NCBI RefSeq assembly: GCF_003990445.1
Contig: NZ_REEZ01000002.1
Coordinates: 3,121 to 67,120 of the forward strand
Direction of reading: 5' to 3'
Source of the DNA: Pararhodobacter zhoushanensis
GTDB taxonomy: Bacteria; Pseudomonadota; Alphaproteobacteria; Rhodobacterales; Rhodobacteraceae
DNA: 64,000 bases
The notes under the pieces are model-generated. The model made no database searches. It had not been told where the DNA came from and saw only the letters and a program-made list of their open reading frames with translations. The position numbers and the translations under genes are program-made. Below, piece after piece: positions 24,562 through 33,430 of this stretch (the first letter of the stretch is position 1; each line of letters opens with the position of its first letter).

Positions 24562-25688
24562 GCTCTCTCCTCCAGCATCGGCGGTGCGCCCGCCTGCGCG
24601 CGGGCCAGCAACGCCCGCAAGGGGGCCGCCTCCAGCGCGCGCGGGTTCCAATAGGGATTGGCCAGCGCCAGCGCGGTGGCGCGGTCCAGCCCGTCCTCGG
24701 GCATGCCCAGCGCCGCCAGCGAGGTCGGCACACCCCCCTCAGCCGCCAGCGTGAACAGCGCCCGCGCCGGGTCCGGCCCCAGCACCCGCGCCAGCCGCGC
24801 CATCACGCCGGGGATCGCCGGGGCGTTATAGGCCAGCGCATGCGGCAGGATGACGGTGTGGGTTTCGGCGTGGGGCAGCCCGAAGCTGCCGCCCAGCGTG
24901 TGACAAAGCTTGTGATGCAGCGCCATGCCGACCGCCCCCAGACAGATGCCGCACAGCCACGCGCCATACAGCGCCTGCGACCGCGCCTGCCCGTTGCCCG
25001 GCTCGCGCACGATCACCGGCAGCGCGGCGCTGATCGCGCCGATCGCCTCAAGCGCCATCAGATCGACCACCGGATTGGCGTTCTGGGCATAGAGCGCCTC
25101 GACCGCGTGGGCGATGGCGTTCAGCCCGCTGGTCACCGACATCGACACCGGCAGGCCCAGCGTCAGCGCCACATCATAGATCACCACCTCGGGCAGCACC
25201 TTGTCGCTGCTCTGCGTGCGCTTCACGCCGCCCTCGGTCTCGCCCAGGATCGGCGTCATCTCGGACCCGGCATAGGTCGTGGGCAACACCACCTGTGGCA
25301 AATCCGTGCGCAGGGCCAGGGCCTTGCCCAGCCCGGTCGTCGAGCCGCCGCCAATCGCGATCAGCACATCCGCCTTGACGTCGCCCAGCACGCCCAGCGC
25401 GGTTTGCGTCACCTCGACCGGCGTGTGCATGGCCGCGCCGTCAAAGATCCCCACCGCCCGCGCGCCCAGCAACTGCGCCACCGCGTCGGCTTGGCCGCGT
25501 TGCTGCGGCGTCGACAGGATCAACGCGCGGCTGGCCCCCAGCGCGTCCACCTCGGCGGGCAGTTGCGCCAGTGTGCCGGTGCCGAACACCACGCGTCCGG
25601 GGCGGGCAACATAGGTGAAGCCCCGGCCATCGTAACCCGGAAGGGGCACGGGGCCGGCCGCGTGCAGGGGGGCATTGTCTTGCGTCAT
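24558..25688 (-). CDS. Maleylacetate reductase
   Basis: A 376-residue iron-alcohol-dehydrogenase-fold enzyme of the maleylacetate reductase branch. Seen: FTYVARPGRVVFGTGTLAQLPAEV at the start, AIGGGSTTGLGKALAL (NAD(P)H site), LPTTYAGSEMTPILGETEGGVKRT, and GMALHHKLCHTLGGSFGLPHAETHTVILPHALAYN, all typical of this branch. It reduces maleylacetate to 3-oxoadipate. First gene of an operon with the dioxygenase and aldehyde dehydrogenase. The ATG at 25,688 is preferred over longer frames, because the upstream residues fall in the divergent promoter region shared with the LysR gene. Confidence 0.9.
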   Translation of the reverse strand: MTQDNAPLHAAGPVPLPGYDGRGFTYVARPGRVVFGTGTLAQLPAEVDALGASRALILSTPQQRGQADAVAQLLGARAVGIFDGAAMHTPVEVTQTALGVLGDVKADVLIAIGGGSTTGLGKALALRTDLPQVVLPTTYAGSEMTPILGETEGGVKRTQSSDKVLPEVVIYDVALTLGLPVSMSVTSGLNAIAHAVEALYAQNANPVVDLMALEAIGAISAALPVIVREPGNGQARSQALYGAWLCGICLGAVGMALHHKLCHTLGGSFGLPHAETHTVILPHALAYNAPAIPGVMARLARVLGPDPARALFTLAAEGGVPTSLAALGMPEDGLDRATALALANPYWNPRALEAAPLRALLARAQAGAPPMLEERA

Positions 25689-25825
25689 CGGGTCCAGACC
25701 AAACTCAGGTGGCTGAGTGTGGCACTGCATAGTTGCGGGATAAATCACGTTAATTGGGAAACACTTTTGCAACACATGCAAGAATTCCGCCAGCCGCCAG
25801 AGCCGCGCCTTGAGCGCCCCCGCAG

Positions 25826-25842
25826 TTTATGTGAATATTCCC
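25826..25842 (+). promoter_or_regulatory. Related copy of the iac operator motif
   Basis: TTTATGTGAATATTCCC matches TTTACGTGAATATTACC at 21,458-21,474 in 15 of 17 positions. It lies between the divergent maleylacetate reductase operon (start 25,688, minus) and the LysR gene (start 25,869, plus), 27 bases from the latter. It suggests the lower pathway shares a regulator with the iac operon. Confidence 0.45.
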
Positions 25843-25868
25843 TTAAATTTCTTGCGCTGAGGTCAACA

Positions 25869-26789
25869 ATGGACCGCTTCTCGGAACTGACCGCTTTTGT
25901 GCGTGTCGCAGACGAACGCAGCCTGACCCGCGCCGCCGATACGCTGGGCATGTCGGTCTCGGGCGTCAGCCGTCACCTCAGCGGGCTGGAGAACCGGCTG
26001 GGCGTGCGGCTGGTCCAGCGCACCACCCGCCATCTGTCACTCACACCCGAGGGCGAGCGCTTCGCCGAGCATGCCCGCGACATCCTCGCCACGCTGTCGC
26101 AGGCCGAGGACAGCATCAGCCGTGTCTCGGTCGAACCGCGCGGAGTTTTGCGTGTCGGGGCCTCGCTGTCCTTTGCGCAGATCCACCTGATGCCGGTGAT
26201 CCGCGCCTTTACCCGCCGCTATCCGCAGGTTGACGTCGATCTGCAAATCTCGAACCGGTATTTCGACGTGATCGACAGCGACCTCGATCTGGCGATCCGC
26301 ATTCGCCGGGTCGAGATGGACAGCTCGGTCACCATCCGTAAACTGGCCGAGATCCCGCGGGTGCTGGCCGCCTCGCCCGACTACCTCAAGACCCATGGCA
26401 CGCCGCAAACCCCCGCCGATCTGGCCGCGCATGACCTGCTGCTCTACACCCTGTCGGATGACTGGGAACACCTTTCCTTCACCCGCGGGTCCGAGACCCT
26501 CCGCCTGCCGGTCAAGGGCCGCATCACCGCCAATGACGGCCAGCTTTTGCGCCGCGCGGCGCTGGACGGGATCGGCATCCTGACCCAGCCGATTTATGTG
26601 ATCGACGCCGATCTTGATGCCGGACGGCTGGTGCGCGTGCTGCCCGACTGGGATCTGCCGCGCCTGACCACCAATGTGGTCTTCCCCTCGCGCGTCCACC
26701 TGCCCGCGCGCACGCGCCTGTTCATCGACGCGCTGGTCGAGCATTTCCGCGCCCATGCCTTCGATGGCCGCTGGAACGCGCCGGTCTGA
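25869..26789 (+). CDS. LysR-family transcriptional regulator
   Basis: A 306-residue LysR regulator of the DsdC/AaeR-like branch. The N-terminal winged HTH is MDRFSELTAFVRVADERSLTRAADTLGMSVSGVSRHLSGLENRLGVRLVQRTTRHLSLTPEG; an effector domain follows from about residue 90. It is divergent from the maleylacetate reductase operon and is the natural candidate to control it, probably in response to a ring-cleavage intermediate. The long open frame upstream of 25,869 lies antisense to the reductase gene and is not part of this protein. It converges on the IclR gene with eight bases between. Confidence 0.88.
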   Translation: MDRFSELTAFVRVADERSLTRAADTLGMSVSGVSRHLSGLENRLGVRLVQRTTRHLSLTPEGERFAEHARDILATLSQAEDSISRVSVEPRGVLRVGASLSFAQIHLMPVIRAFTRRYPQVDVDLQISNRYFDVIDSDLDLAIRIRRVEMDSSVTIRKLAEIPRVLAASPDYLKTHGTPQTPADLAAHDLLLYTLSDDWEHLSFTRGSETLRLPVKGRITANDGQLLRRAALDGIGILTQPIYVIDADLDAGRLVRVLPDWDLPRLTTNVVFPSRVHLPARTRLFIDALVEHFRAHAFDGRWNAPV

Positions 26790-26797
26790 CGCGCGGC

Positions 26798-27559
26798 CTA
26801 GAACAACACCCGCGCGACGCCGTCCTGCACCGCCTTCAGCTGCGGCAGGACGGCGTCAACCAGCTCTGTCGCGCTGCGCTGCGCCGCCGCCACGCCGACA
26901 TTCAGCGCCGCGACCACCGTCCCGTGCCCATTGCGCAGCGGCACCGCCAGAGAGCGCAGGCCGATCTCGACCTCCTGATCCACCAGCGCAAAGCCCTGCC
27001 CGCGCACCTGAACCAGCAGCGCCTTCACCGCCTCAAGATCCGTCACGCTATAGACCGTCCGCGGTGCCAGATCCGAGCGTTCCAGCAACCTCCACGCCCG
27101 CCCCTCGGGCAGCGCCGCCAGCAGCACCCGCCCCATCGACGTGCAATGCGCCGGCAAGCGCGAGCCCGGCATCAGCCCGATCGACATCACCCGCTTCTGC
27201 GCCGCGCGGGCGACATAGACGATCTCGGTCTCGTCCAGCACGCTGACCGAGACGCTCTCGCCGATCCGTTCCGACAGTTGCTCCAGCCACGGCTGCACCA
27301 CCTGCGCCAAGGGCATCGCCGCCAAAGCGCCGATCCCCAACCGCAAGACCTTGGGCGTCAGGGTAAAGAACTTGCCGTCGTGCTGCAGATAGCCCAGCTC
27401 GGCCAGTGTCAGCAGACAGCGCCGTGCACCGGCGCGGTCAAGCCCCGCCGCCTCGGCGGCTTGCGACACCGACAGCCGCGCCCCCTGCGCGCCAAACCCC
27501 TCCAGCACCGCCAGCCCCTTGGCCAATGAGCCGATGAAATCGGTGGATTTGATCGCCAT
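26798..27559 (-). CDS. IclR-family regulator (PcaR/PcaU type)
   Basis: A 253-residue IclR regulator. The N-terminal wHTH (SLAKGLAVLEGFGAQGARLSVSQAAEAAGLDRAGARRCLLTLAELGYL) is followed by the effector-binding domain with LSERIGESVSVSVLDETEIVYVARAA and LPAHCTSMGRVLLAAL. The phrase around DRAGARRCLLTL and GY-L is typical of the Pca-type IclR activators of beta-ketoadipate genes. It is divergent from pcaIJF, with a repeated 13-bp motif between, so it very probably controls them. The ATG at 27,559 is chosen over one 36 bases upstream because conserved sequence begins there. Confidence 0.88.
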   Translation of the reverse strand: MAIKSTDFIGSLAKGLAVLEGFGAQGARLSVSQAAEAAGLDRAGARRCLLTLAELGYLQHDGKFFTLTPKVLRLGIGALAAMPLAQVVQPWLEQLSERIGESVSVSVLDETEIVYVARAAQKRVMSIGLMPGSRLPAHCTSMGRVLLAALPEGRAWRLLERSDLAPRTVYSVTDLEAVKALLVQVRGQGFALVDQEVEIGLRSLAVPLRNGHGTVVAALNVGVAAAQRSATELVDAVLPQLKAVQDGVARVLF

Positions 27560-27573
27560 GCGAACATTACCCC

Positions 27574-27604
27574 TCAATATCCGAACAAAGTTCACTATCC
27601 GAAT
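27574..27604. promoter_or_regulatory. Tandem 13-bp motif between IclR gene and pcaI
   Basis: TCAATATCCGAAC at 27,574-27,586 and TCACTATCCGAAT at 27,592-27,604 form a direct repeat with start points 18 bases apart (11 of 13 identical). Such spacing puts both on nearly the same DNA face. Likely IclR-type operator for its own gene and for pcaIJF. Confidence 0.55.
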
Positions 27605-27665
27605 AATCCGCTTTGTCCGTCAACCCCCGCGCGCTATCGCTGAGCCAGTTTCAGAGGAGCCCTCT

Positions 27666-28373
27666 ATGGACAAGACACGCGACTCGCTCGCCGCCGCCGT
27701 GGCGGATATCCGCGATGGCATGACGGTGATGATCGGCGGCTTCGGCGGCGCCGGCTCGCCGATCGAGCTGATCCACGCGCTGATCGACCACGGCGCGCGC
27801 GACCTGACGGTGATCAACAACAACGCAGGCACCGGCCACGCCGGGCTGGCCGCGCTGATCGAACAGGGCCGCGTGCGCAAGATGATCTGCTCGTTCCCGC
27901 GCTCGGCCAATGCCGAGGTGTTCAACGCCGCCTATCTCGCCGGTCAGATCGAGCTGGAACTGGTCCCGCAAGGCACGCTGGCCGAGCGTATCCGCGCCGG
28001 TGGTGCAGGCATTCCTGCGTTTTACACCCCCACCGGCTATGGCACCGATCTGGCCAAGGGCAAACCGCAGCACGACTTCGACGGCCGCATGTATGTGCTC
28101 GAACGCTGGCTGAAAGCCGACATCGCGCTGATCAAGGCCGAAGAGGCCGACCAGCACGGCAACCTCACCTACCGCATGGCCGCGCGCAATTTCGCGCCGC
28201 TGATGGCGATGGCCGCCGCGCACACCATCGTGCAGGCCAGCCGCATCGTGCCGCTCGGGGCCATCAACCCCGAGCATGTCATCACCCCCGGCATCTTTGT
28301 GAACGCCGTGGTCGCCGTTCCCAACCCCGCGCAGGAAGAAGTCCTGACGCGCGAACAGGTGGTCTATCCATGA
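27666..28373 (+). CDS. pcaI: 3-oxoadipate CoA-transferase subunit A
   Basis: A 235-residue family I CoA-transferase alpha subunit. Seen: IRDGMTVMIGGFGGAGSPIELIHAL near the start (CoA-transferase signature), VINNNAGTGHAGLAALIEQGRVRKMICSFPRSAN, and FYTPTGYGTDLAKGKP. With PcaJ it moves CoA from succinyl-CoA to 3-oxoadipate. The ATG at 27,666 has AGAGGAG at 27,652-27,658; a longer in-frame start would overlap the IclR gene. The stop overlaps pcaJ as ATGA. Confidence 0.95.
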   Translation: MDKTRDSLAAAVADIRDGMTVMIGGFGGAGSPIELIHALIDHGARDLTVINNNAGTGHAGLAALIEQGRVRKMICSFPRSANAEVFNAAYLAGQIELELVPQGTLAERIRAGGAGIPAFYTPTGYGTDLAKGKPQHDFDGRMYVLERWLKADIALIKAEEADQHGNLTYRMAARNFAPLMAMAAAHTIVQASRIVPLGAINPEHVITPGIFVNAVVAVPNPAQEEVLTREQVVYP

Positions 28374-29053
28374 GCACGCTCGACACCGTCAAACTCACCA
28401 GCGCCCAGATCGCCTGGCGCGCGGCGCAAGACATCGAGGATGGCGCTTACGTCAACCTCGGCATCGGCTTTCCTGAGATGGTCGCGCGTTTTCAAGTCGC
28501 CGGTCGCCGCGCGATCTATCACACCGAGAACGGCCTGCTCGATTTCGGCCAGGCCCCGGCAGCGGGGCAAGAGGACTGGGATCTGATCAACGCCGGCAAA
28601 CGCGCCGTGACGCTGAACCCCGGTGCATCCTTCTTCCACCACGCCGACAGCTTCGCCATGGTGCGCGGCGGGCATCTGGATGTGGCGATCCTTGGCGCGT
28701 ATCAGGTCGCGCAATCGGGCGATCTGGCGAACTGGTCCACCGGGCCGGGCGGCGTGCCCGCCGTCGGTGGCGCGATGGATCTGGTCCACGGGGCCAAGCG
28801 CGTCGCCGTGATCACCGAGCACACCACCAAAAAGGGCGAACCCAAGCTGGTCGAGCACTGCACCCTGCCCCTGACCGGCGTGGCCTGCGTCACGCGGGTC
28901 TATACCTCGCTCGCGGTGATTGATATCGACGCCGGGCGCTTTGTGCTGCGCGAGAAACTGGCGGCGCTGTCGCTCGATGACCTGCAAAGCTTGACCGGTG
29001 CCCCCCTGCACATCGACACCCCCCTGCAAGACCTGAACGTCCCGGAGCTGTAA
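28370..29053 (+). CDS. pcaJ: 3-oxoadipate CoA-transferase subunit B
   Basis: A 227-residue CoA-transferase beta subunit. The catalytic glutamate is Glu53 in YHTENGLLDFG, and NLGIGFPEMVARF and GGHLDVAILGAYQVAQSGDLANW follow the family pattern. It begins inside the pcaI stop (ATGA) and its TAA is directly followed by the pcaF ATG, so the three genes form a tight operon. The product, 3-oxoadipyl-CoA, is the substrate of the next enzyme. Confidence 0.95.
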   Translation: MSTLDTVKLTSAQIAWRAAQDIEDGAYVNLGIGFPEMVARFQVAGRRAIYHTENGLLDFGQAPAAGQEDWDLINAGKRAVTLNPGASFFHHADSFAMVRGGHLDVAILGAYQVAQSGDLANWSTGPGGVPAVGGAMDLVHGAKRVAVITEHTTKKGEPKLVEHCTLPLTGVACVTRVYTSLAVIDIDAGRFVLREKLAALSLDDLQSLTGAPLHIDTPLQDLNVPEL

Positions 29054-30256
29054 ATGACCGACGCCTATATCTGCGACTATATCCGCACCCCCATTGGCCG
29101 CTTCGGCGGCGCGCTGGCCCCCGTGCGCACCGATGATCTGGCCGCGATCCCGCTGCGTGCGCTGGCGGCGCGCAACCCCGGCGTCGATTGGGACGCGGTG
29201 GGTGACCTGATCCTCGGCTGCGCCAACCAGGCTGGTGAGGATAACCGCAACGTCGCGCGCATGGCTGCCTTGCTGGCGGGCCTGCCGGTTTCTGTGCCGG
29301 GTACCACGATCAACCGGCTCTGTGGCTCGGGCATGGACGCGATCATCACCGCCGCCCGCGCTATCAAGGCAGGCGAGGCCGAACTGATGATCGCCGGCGG
29401 CGTCGAAAGCATGACCCGCGCGCCCTTCGTGATGCCCAAGGCCGACAGCGCCTTCTCACGCAACAACGCGGTCTACGACACCACCATCGGCTGGCGCTTC
29501 ATCAACCCGGCGATGAAGGCGGCGTATGGTGTGGATTCGATGCCCGAAACCGGCGAGAACGTCGCGCAGGATTTCGGCATCAGCCGCGCCGATCAGGACG
29601 CCTTCGCCCTGCGCTCGCAGCAAAAGGCGGGCGCGGCGCAGGCCTCGGGGCGTCTGGCGCGCGAGATCACGCCGGTCGAGATCAAGACCCGCAAGGGCAT
29701 CACCACCGTGGACGCCGACGAGCATCTGCGCCCGCAGACCACGCTGGCCGATCTGGAGCGCCTGAAACCCATCGTCCGCGCCGATGGCACGGTGACGGCG
29801 GGCAATGCCTCGGGCGTCAATGACGGGGCGGCGGCGGTGATCATCGCTTCGGAAGCCGCCGCGCGCAAATACGGCCTGACCCCCATCGCCCGTATCCTGG
29901 GCGGTGCAACGGCGGGCGTGCCGCCGCGCATCATGGGCATCGGGCCTGCCCCGGCGTCTCAGGCGCTGATGGACCGTCTGGGCCTGACCCAAGCCGATTT
30001 CGACGTGATCGAGCTGAACGAGGCCTTCTCCTCGCAAGGCCTCGCCACCCTGCGCCAGCTCGGCATCGCCGATGACGACGCCCGCGTGAACCGCAATGGC
30101 GGCGCCATCGCGCTGGGGCACCCGCTGGGGATGTCGGGTGCTCGCATCACCGGCTCGGCGGCGCTGGAGCTGATGGAAACCGGCGGTCGTCGCGCGCTGG
30201 CTACCATGTGCATCGGCGTCGGTCAGGGCATCGCCATCGCCATCGAGCGCGTCTGA
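29054..30256 (+). CDS. pcaF: 3-oxoadipyl-CoA thiolase
   Basis: A 400-residue thiolase. The nucleophilic Cys90 is in INRLCGSGMDA; the second-half motifs NEAFSSQGLATLRQLG, NRNGGAIALGHPLGMSGARI (catalytic His) and TMCIGVGQGIA (second catalytic Cys) are complete. It cleaves 3-oxoadipyl-CoA with CoA to acetyl-CoA and succinyl-CoA. The assignment as PcaF rather than a generic acetyl-CoA acetyltransferase rests on the opening DAYICDYIRTPIGRFGGAL and on the pcaIJ linkage. Confidence 0.95.
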   Translation: MTDAYICDYIRTPIGRFGGALAPVRTDDLAAIPLRALAARNPGVDWDAVGDLILGCANQAGEDNRNVARMAALLAGLPVSVPGTTINRLCGSGMDAIITAARAIKAGEAELMIAGGVESMTRAPFVMPKADSAFSRNNAVYDTTIGWRFINPAMKAAYGVDSMPETGENVAQDFGISRADQDAFALRSQQKAGAAQASGRLAREITPVEIKTRKGITTVDADEHLRPQTTLADLERLKPIVRADGTVTAGNASGVNDGAAAVIIASEAAARKYGLTPIARILGGATAGVPPRIMGIGPAPASQALMDRLGLTQADFDVIELNEAFSSQGLATLRQLGIADDDARVNRNGGAIALGHPLGMSGARITGSAALELMETGGRRALATMCIGVGQGIAIAIERV

Positions 30257-30293
30257 CCTTGACCCCGGCGGCGCGGGGCGCGACACCGCGCCC

Positions 30294-31235
30294 ATGCGCC
30301 GCCAGACCCTTCTCTACCGCGCCTTCGGGCACCCGCTCGACCAGCTGACGCTGGACGAAACCGAGCTGCCCCCAGCGCCCGACGCGCTCACCGTCGCGAT
30401 GACCCTCGCCCCGGTGAACCCGTCGGACCTGATCCCGATCACCGGCGCCTATGCCCAGCGCATCACCCCGCCACTGGCAGCGGGCTATGAGGGGGTCGGC
30501 CGCGTCATCGCCGCCCCGCCCGCGCACAAGGCCCTGATCGGCCAGCGCGTCCTGCCCCTGCGCGGCGAGGGCACCTGGCAGACCCATCTGCACGCCGACC
30601 CCGCTCTCGCCATCCCGGTGCCGGGTGACATCCCCGACACCACCGCCGCGCGCGCCTATATCAACCCGCTCGCCGCGTTGACGATGCTCGACCTCTGGCC
30701 CGTCGCCGGGCGTCATGTGCTGCTCAGCGGCGCGGGGTCCAGTTGCGCCGATTATCTCGGCCTCTGGGCGCTCGCCCGGGGCGCGGCCTCGGTCACCGGC
30801 CTCTTTCGCTCGCCGTCCCGCGTCCCGCGCCTGCAAGCACTCGGGATCACCCCCGTCGCGCAATCTGACACCGCTGCCGTCCTGAACGCCGCCCGCCGTG
30901 CCGATCTGGTGTTCGATGCGTTGGGCGGCCCGGTCGCCACCGCAGTGCTGGAGGCCCTGCACCCCGAGGCCGCGCTCACCGGCTACGGCTTGCTGACCGG
31001 CCAGCCACTGCGCCCTTCAGGCCCGGTGCGCGCCCGCCACGCGCGGTTTCACCTGCGCGACAGCCTCGCCCCGCTCAGCCCCGCCGCGTGGCAAACCCGT
31101 TTCGCCCGGCTCTGGCCGCTGCTGCGCACCGCGCCCCTGCCGGAAACCGCCGAGTTCGCCCTGACCGACTGGTGCGCAGCCCTGACCGAGGCCCAACGCC
31201 CCGGTGGCCGCAAACCCCTGCTCCGCCTAAGTTAA
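30294..31235 (+). CDS. Zinc-independent MDR-family oxidoreductase
   Basis: A 313-residue medium-chain dehydrogenase/reductase like quinone oxidoreductases and trans-2-enoyl-CoA reductases. The GroES-like half has LAPVNPSDLIPITGAYAQRITPPLAAGYEGVGRVI, which is the family pattern without zinc ligands, and the Rossmann half has HVLLSGAGSSCADYLGLWALARGAASVTGL. The nucleotide motif is altered (GAGSSCADY instead of a clear A-x-x-G-x-x-G). It follows pcaF by 37 bases on the same strand, and its last four bases overlap the convergent xylB. Substrate unknown; a role in the aromatic pathway is only positional. Confidence 0.7.
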   Translation: MRRQTLLYRAFGHPLDQLTLDETELPPAPDALTVAMTLAPVNPSDLIPITGAYAQRITPPLAAGYEGVGRVIAAPPAHKALIGQRVLPLRGEGTWQTHLHADPALAIPVPGDIPDTTAARAYINPLAALTMLDLWPVAGRHVLLSGAGSSCADYLGLWALARGAASVTGLFRSPSRVPRLQALGITPVAQSDTAAVLNAARRADLVFDALGGPVATAVLEALHPEAALTGYGLLTGQPLRPSGPVRARHARFHLRDSLAPLSPAAWQTRFARLWPLLRTAPLPETAEFALTDWCAALTEAQRPGGRKPLLRLS

Positions 31236-32665
31236 AGCGCCTTCAACGCCCCATAGGCCGCGCGATACCGCGCCAGCCCCTCGGCAAAGGCCGGGGCCAG
31301 CGCCGTGTCCGGCTCGTGGCTGCGCGCGACCGGCGGCTGGGTGGCGATCTCGGCCCCCGCCCCCGTCGCCGCCATCATTCCCAGCCGCGCCGCGCCCAAA
31401 GCCGCGCCGAACTCGCCCTGCTCGGGCACGTCCAGCGGGAAGCCCAGAACCGTCGCCAGCATGTCCAGCCAGTGCCCCGACCGCGCCCCGCCGCCAATCG
31501 CCAGCGCCCGGTCGATCCGCGTGCCGGTCGCGCCCAGCGCGTCGCGGCAATCGGCAAAGGCATAACTGACCCCCTCCATCACCGCCCGCGCCGCCGCCTG
31601 CGCGTCGGTCGCGTGGTCCAGATGCAGGAACTGCCCGCGTATCGCGCTGTCATTATGCGGCGTCCGCTCGCCGCCCAGATAGGGCAGGAACAGCGTGCGC
31701 GACGGGGCGCGCAACTCCCCCAGGCCCTGCGTCAGCTGCGCGGCACTCTGCCCGGTCAGCTTGGACAGCCAGTTCAGCGCATCCGTCGCCGCCAGAATGA
31801 CCCCCATCTGATGCCATGTCTCCGGCAGCGCGTGGCAGAACGTGTGCACCGCTGTCGCCGGATCGGGCCGGTAGCCATCATTCGCCGCGAACAGAACGCC
31901 GGATGTCCCAAGGCTCAGAAATGCCGAGCCATCTTTCACCACGCCCGCGCCAATCGCCGCCGCCGCGTTATCCCCGCCGCCGCCGGCAACGACGAGCCTT
32001 GGCAGGTCAATATCAATCGCCAGCTTGTCGCGCAGGTCGCCGCTGGCTGCGCTGCCCTCGATCAGGCGCGGCATCTGTGCCCGCGACAGCCCGCACGCCG
32101 CCAGCAGCTCGTCCGACCAGTCACGCGCGCCGGTGTCCAGCCAGCTGGTCCCCGCCGCGTCCGACATCTCGGCGACATACTCGCCGGTTAGCACGTAGCG
32201 CAGATAGTCCTTGGGCAGCAGGATCATCGCGATCTTGTCGAAGATCTCGGGCTCGTTGCGCCGCACCCATTCCACCTTGGGCGCGGTGAAACCGGGGAAC
32301 ACGATATTCCCGGTCACCGCCCGGAAACGCGGGTCGGCGTCCATCTCGGCGGCCTCGGCATGGCTGCGGGTGTCGTTCCACAGCATGCAGGGGCGCAGCA
32401 CGTCGCCGTTCTTGTCCAGCAGAACCGCGCCGTGCATGTGCCCCGACAACCCGATGCCGCGCAGTCCCCGGCAGTCGTTCTGCGCGCGGATCGCCCTGAG
32501 CGCATCCGTCGCCGCGCGCTCCCACGAGGCGGGGTCTTGCTCGGACCACCCGTCATGCGGCCGCTGCACGCTGAGCGCAACGGTATGCTCGGCCAGCACG
32601 CGCTGGTCATCATCCATCAGGATCGCCTTGAGCGACGACGTTCCCAGATCCAGTCCGATATACAT
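31232..32665 (-). CDS. xylB: Xylulokinase
   Basis: A 477-residue FGGY-family sugar kinase. It opens with [27 protein letters not shown] (ATP/phosphate loop), then [46 protein letters not shown], where the H-M-H-G motif is typical of xylulokinases, and [19 protein letters not shown] in the second half. It phosphorylates D-xylulose. It lies at the end of the xylF-xylH-xylG-xylB operon, four bases after xylG. No xylose isomerase (xylA) is in the window, so that step must be elsewhere. Confidence 0.93.
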   Translation of the reverse strand: MYIGLDLGTSSLKAILMDDDQRVLAEHTVALSVQRPHDGWSEQDPASWERAATDALRAIRAQNDCRGLRGIGLSGHMHGAVLLDKNGDVLRPCMLWNDTRSHAEAAEMDADPRFRAVTGNIVFPGFTAPKVEWVRRNEPEIFDKIAMILLPKDYLRYVLTGEYVAEMSDAAGTSWLDTGARDWSDELLAACGLSRAQMPRLIEGSAASGDLRDKLAIDIDLPRLVVAGGGGDNAAAAIGAGVVKDGSAFLSLGTSGVLFAANDGYRPDPATAVHTFCHALPETWHQMGVILAATDALNWLSKLTGQSAAQLTQGLGELRAPSRTLFLPYLGGERTPHNDSAIRGQFLHLDHATDAQAAARAVMEGVSYAFADCRDALGATGTRIDRALAIGGGARSGHWLDMLATVLGFPLDVPEQGEFGAALGAARLGMMAATGAGAEIATQPPVARSHEPDTALAPAFAEGLARYRAAYGALKAL

Positions 32666-32668
32666 AAC

Positions 32669-33430
32669 TCAGGCCGCCAGATGGTCAGGTTTCTTGCCCA
32701 GAATGATCATTCCCAGAATATCATCCTCGGTCACTTCATCGACTTTGACCACGCCGACCAGCTCGCCGTTCTTCATCACCGCCGCCCGGTCGCACAGCTT
32801 TTTCACCGCATGCACATCGTGGTCGATCAGGAAGATGCCCAGCCCCTGCTTTTTCAGCTCCTTGATCAGATCGGCCACCATCTGCGTCTCTTGCGGACCC
32901 AGCGCTGCGGTCGGCTCGTCCATGATCAGCACGCGCGCGTTGAAATAGACCGCGCGCGCAATCGCCACCGATTGCCGTTGCCCGCCCGACAGCGCCGAGA
33001 CCGGCGCCTTGAACTTGCGGAAATTGGGGTTGAGCCGGGCGAAGATCTTGCGCGTCTCAGCCTCCATCCGGCCGTCATCGACAAAGCCCAGTTTTGTCGT
33101 CAGCTCGCGGCCCAGAAACAGGTTTGCCGCCGCATCAAGGTTATCGGCCAGTGCCAGCGTCTGGTAGATCGTCTCGATGTTGTACTCCCGCGCGTCGCGG
33201 GGGTTCTGGATGTCGACCTCGACCCCGTCGACAAAGATCTGCCCGGCATCCTTGCGATACGCGCCCGAAAGGCATTTGATCAGCGTCGATTTGCCCGCGC
33301 CATTGTGGCCCAGCAACCCGACAACCTCACCGGGGTACAGATCCACACTCACACGGTCCACGGCCTTGATGCCGCCGAAAGACACCGAGATATCGCGCAT
33401 CTCGATCAAAGGAGTTCCCGTCCGGTCCAT
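32669..33430 (-). CDS. xylG: D-xylose-type ABC transporter ATP-binding protein
   Basis: A 253-residue single-domain ATPase. The Walker [10 protein letters not shown] is at 41-49, the signature LSGGQRQ near 142, Walker [12 protein letters not shown] near 165, and the H-loop LIDHDVH near 200. Unlike E. coli XylG, which has two ATPase domains (about 510 residues), this protein is a single domain, as in many alphaproteobacterial sugar systems, and probably works as a homodimer. The ATG at 33,430 shares one base with the permease stop; a longer open frame continues upstream only because it overlaps xylH in another frame. Confidence 0.9.
   Translation of the reverse strand: MDRTGTPLIEMRDISVSFGGIKAVDRVSVDLYPGEVVGLLGHNGAGKSTLIKCLSGAYRKDAGQIFVDGVEVDIQNPRDAREYNIETIYQTLALADNLDAAANLFLGRELTTKLGFVDDGRMEAETRKIFARLNPNFRKFKAPVSALSGGQRQSVAIARAVYFNARVLIMDEPTAALGPQETQMVADLIKELKKQGLGIFLIDHDVHAVKKLCDRAAVMKNGELVGVVKVDEVTEDDILGMIILGKKPDHLAA

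Noticed and set aside
24840-25868. Long plus-strand open frame leading into the LysR gene
   Set aside because: It is antisense to maleylacetate reductase, rich in Arg/Gln/His as expected of a GC-rich shadow frame, and the LysR homology begins only at 25,869.
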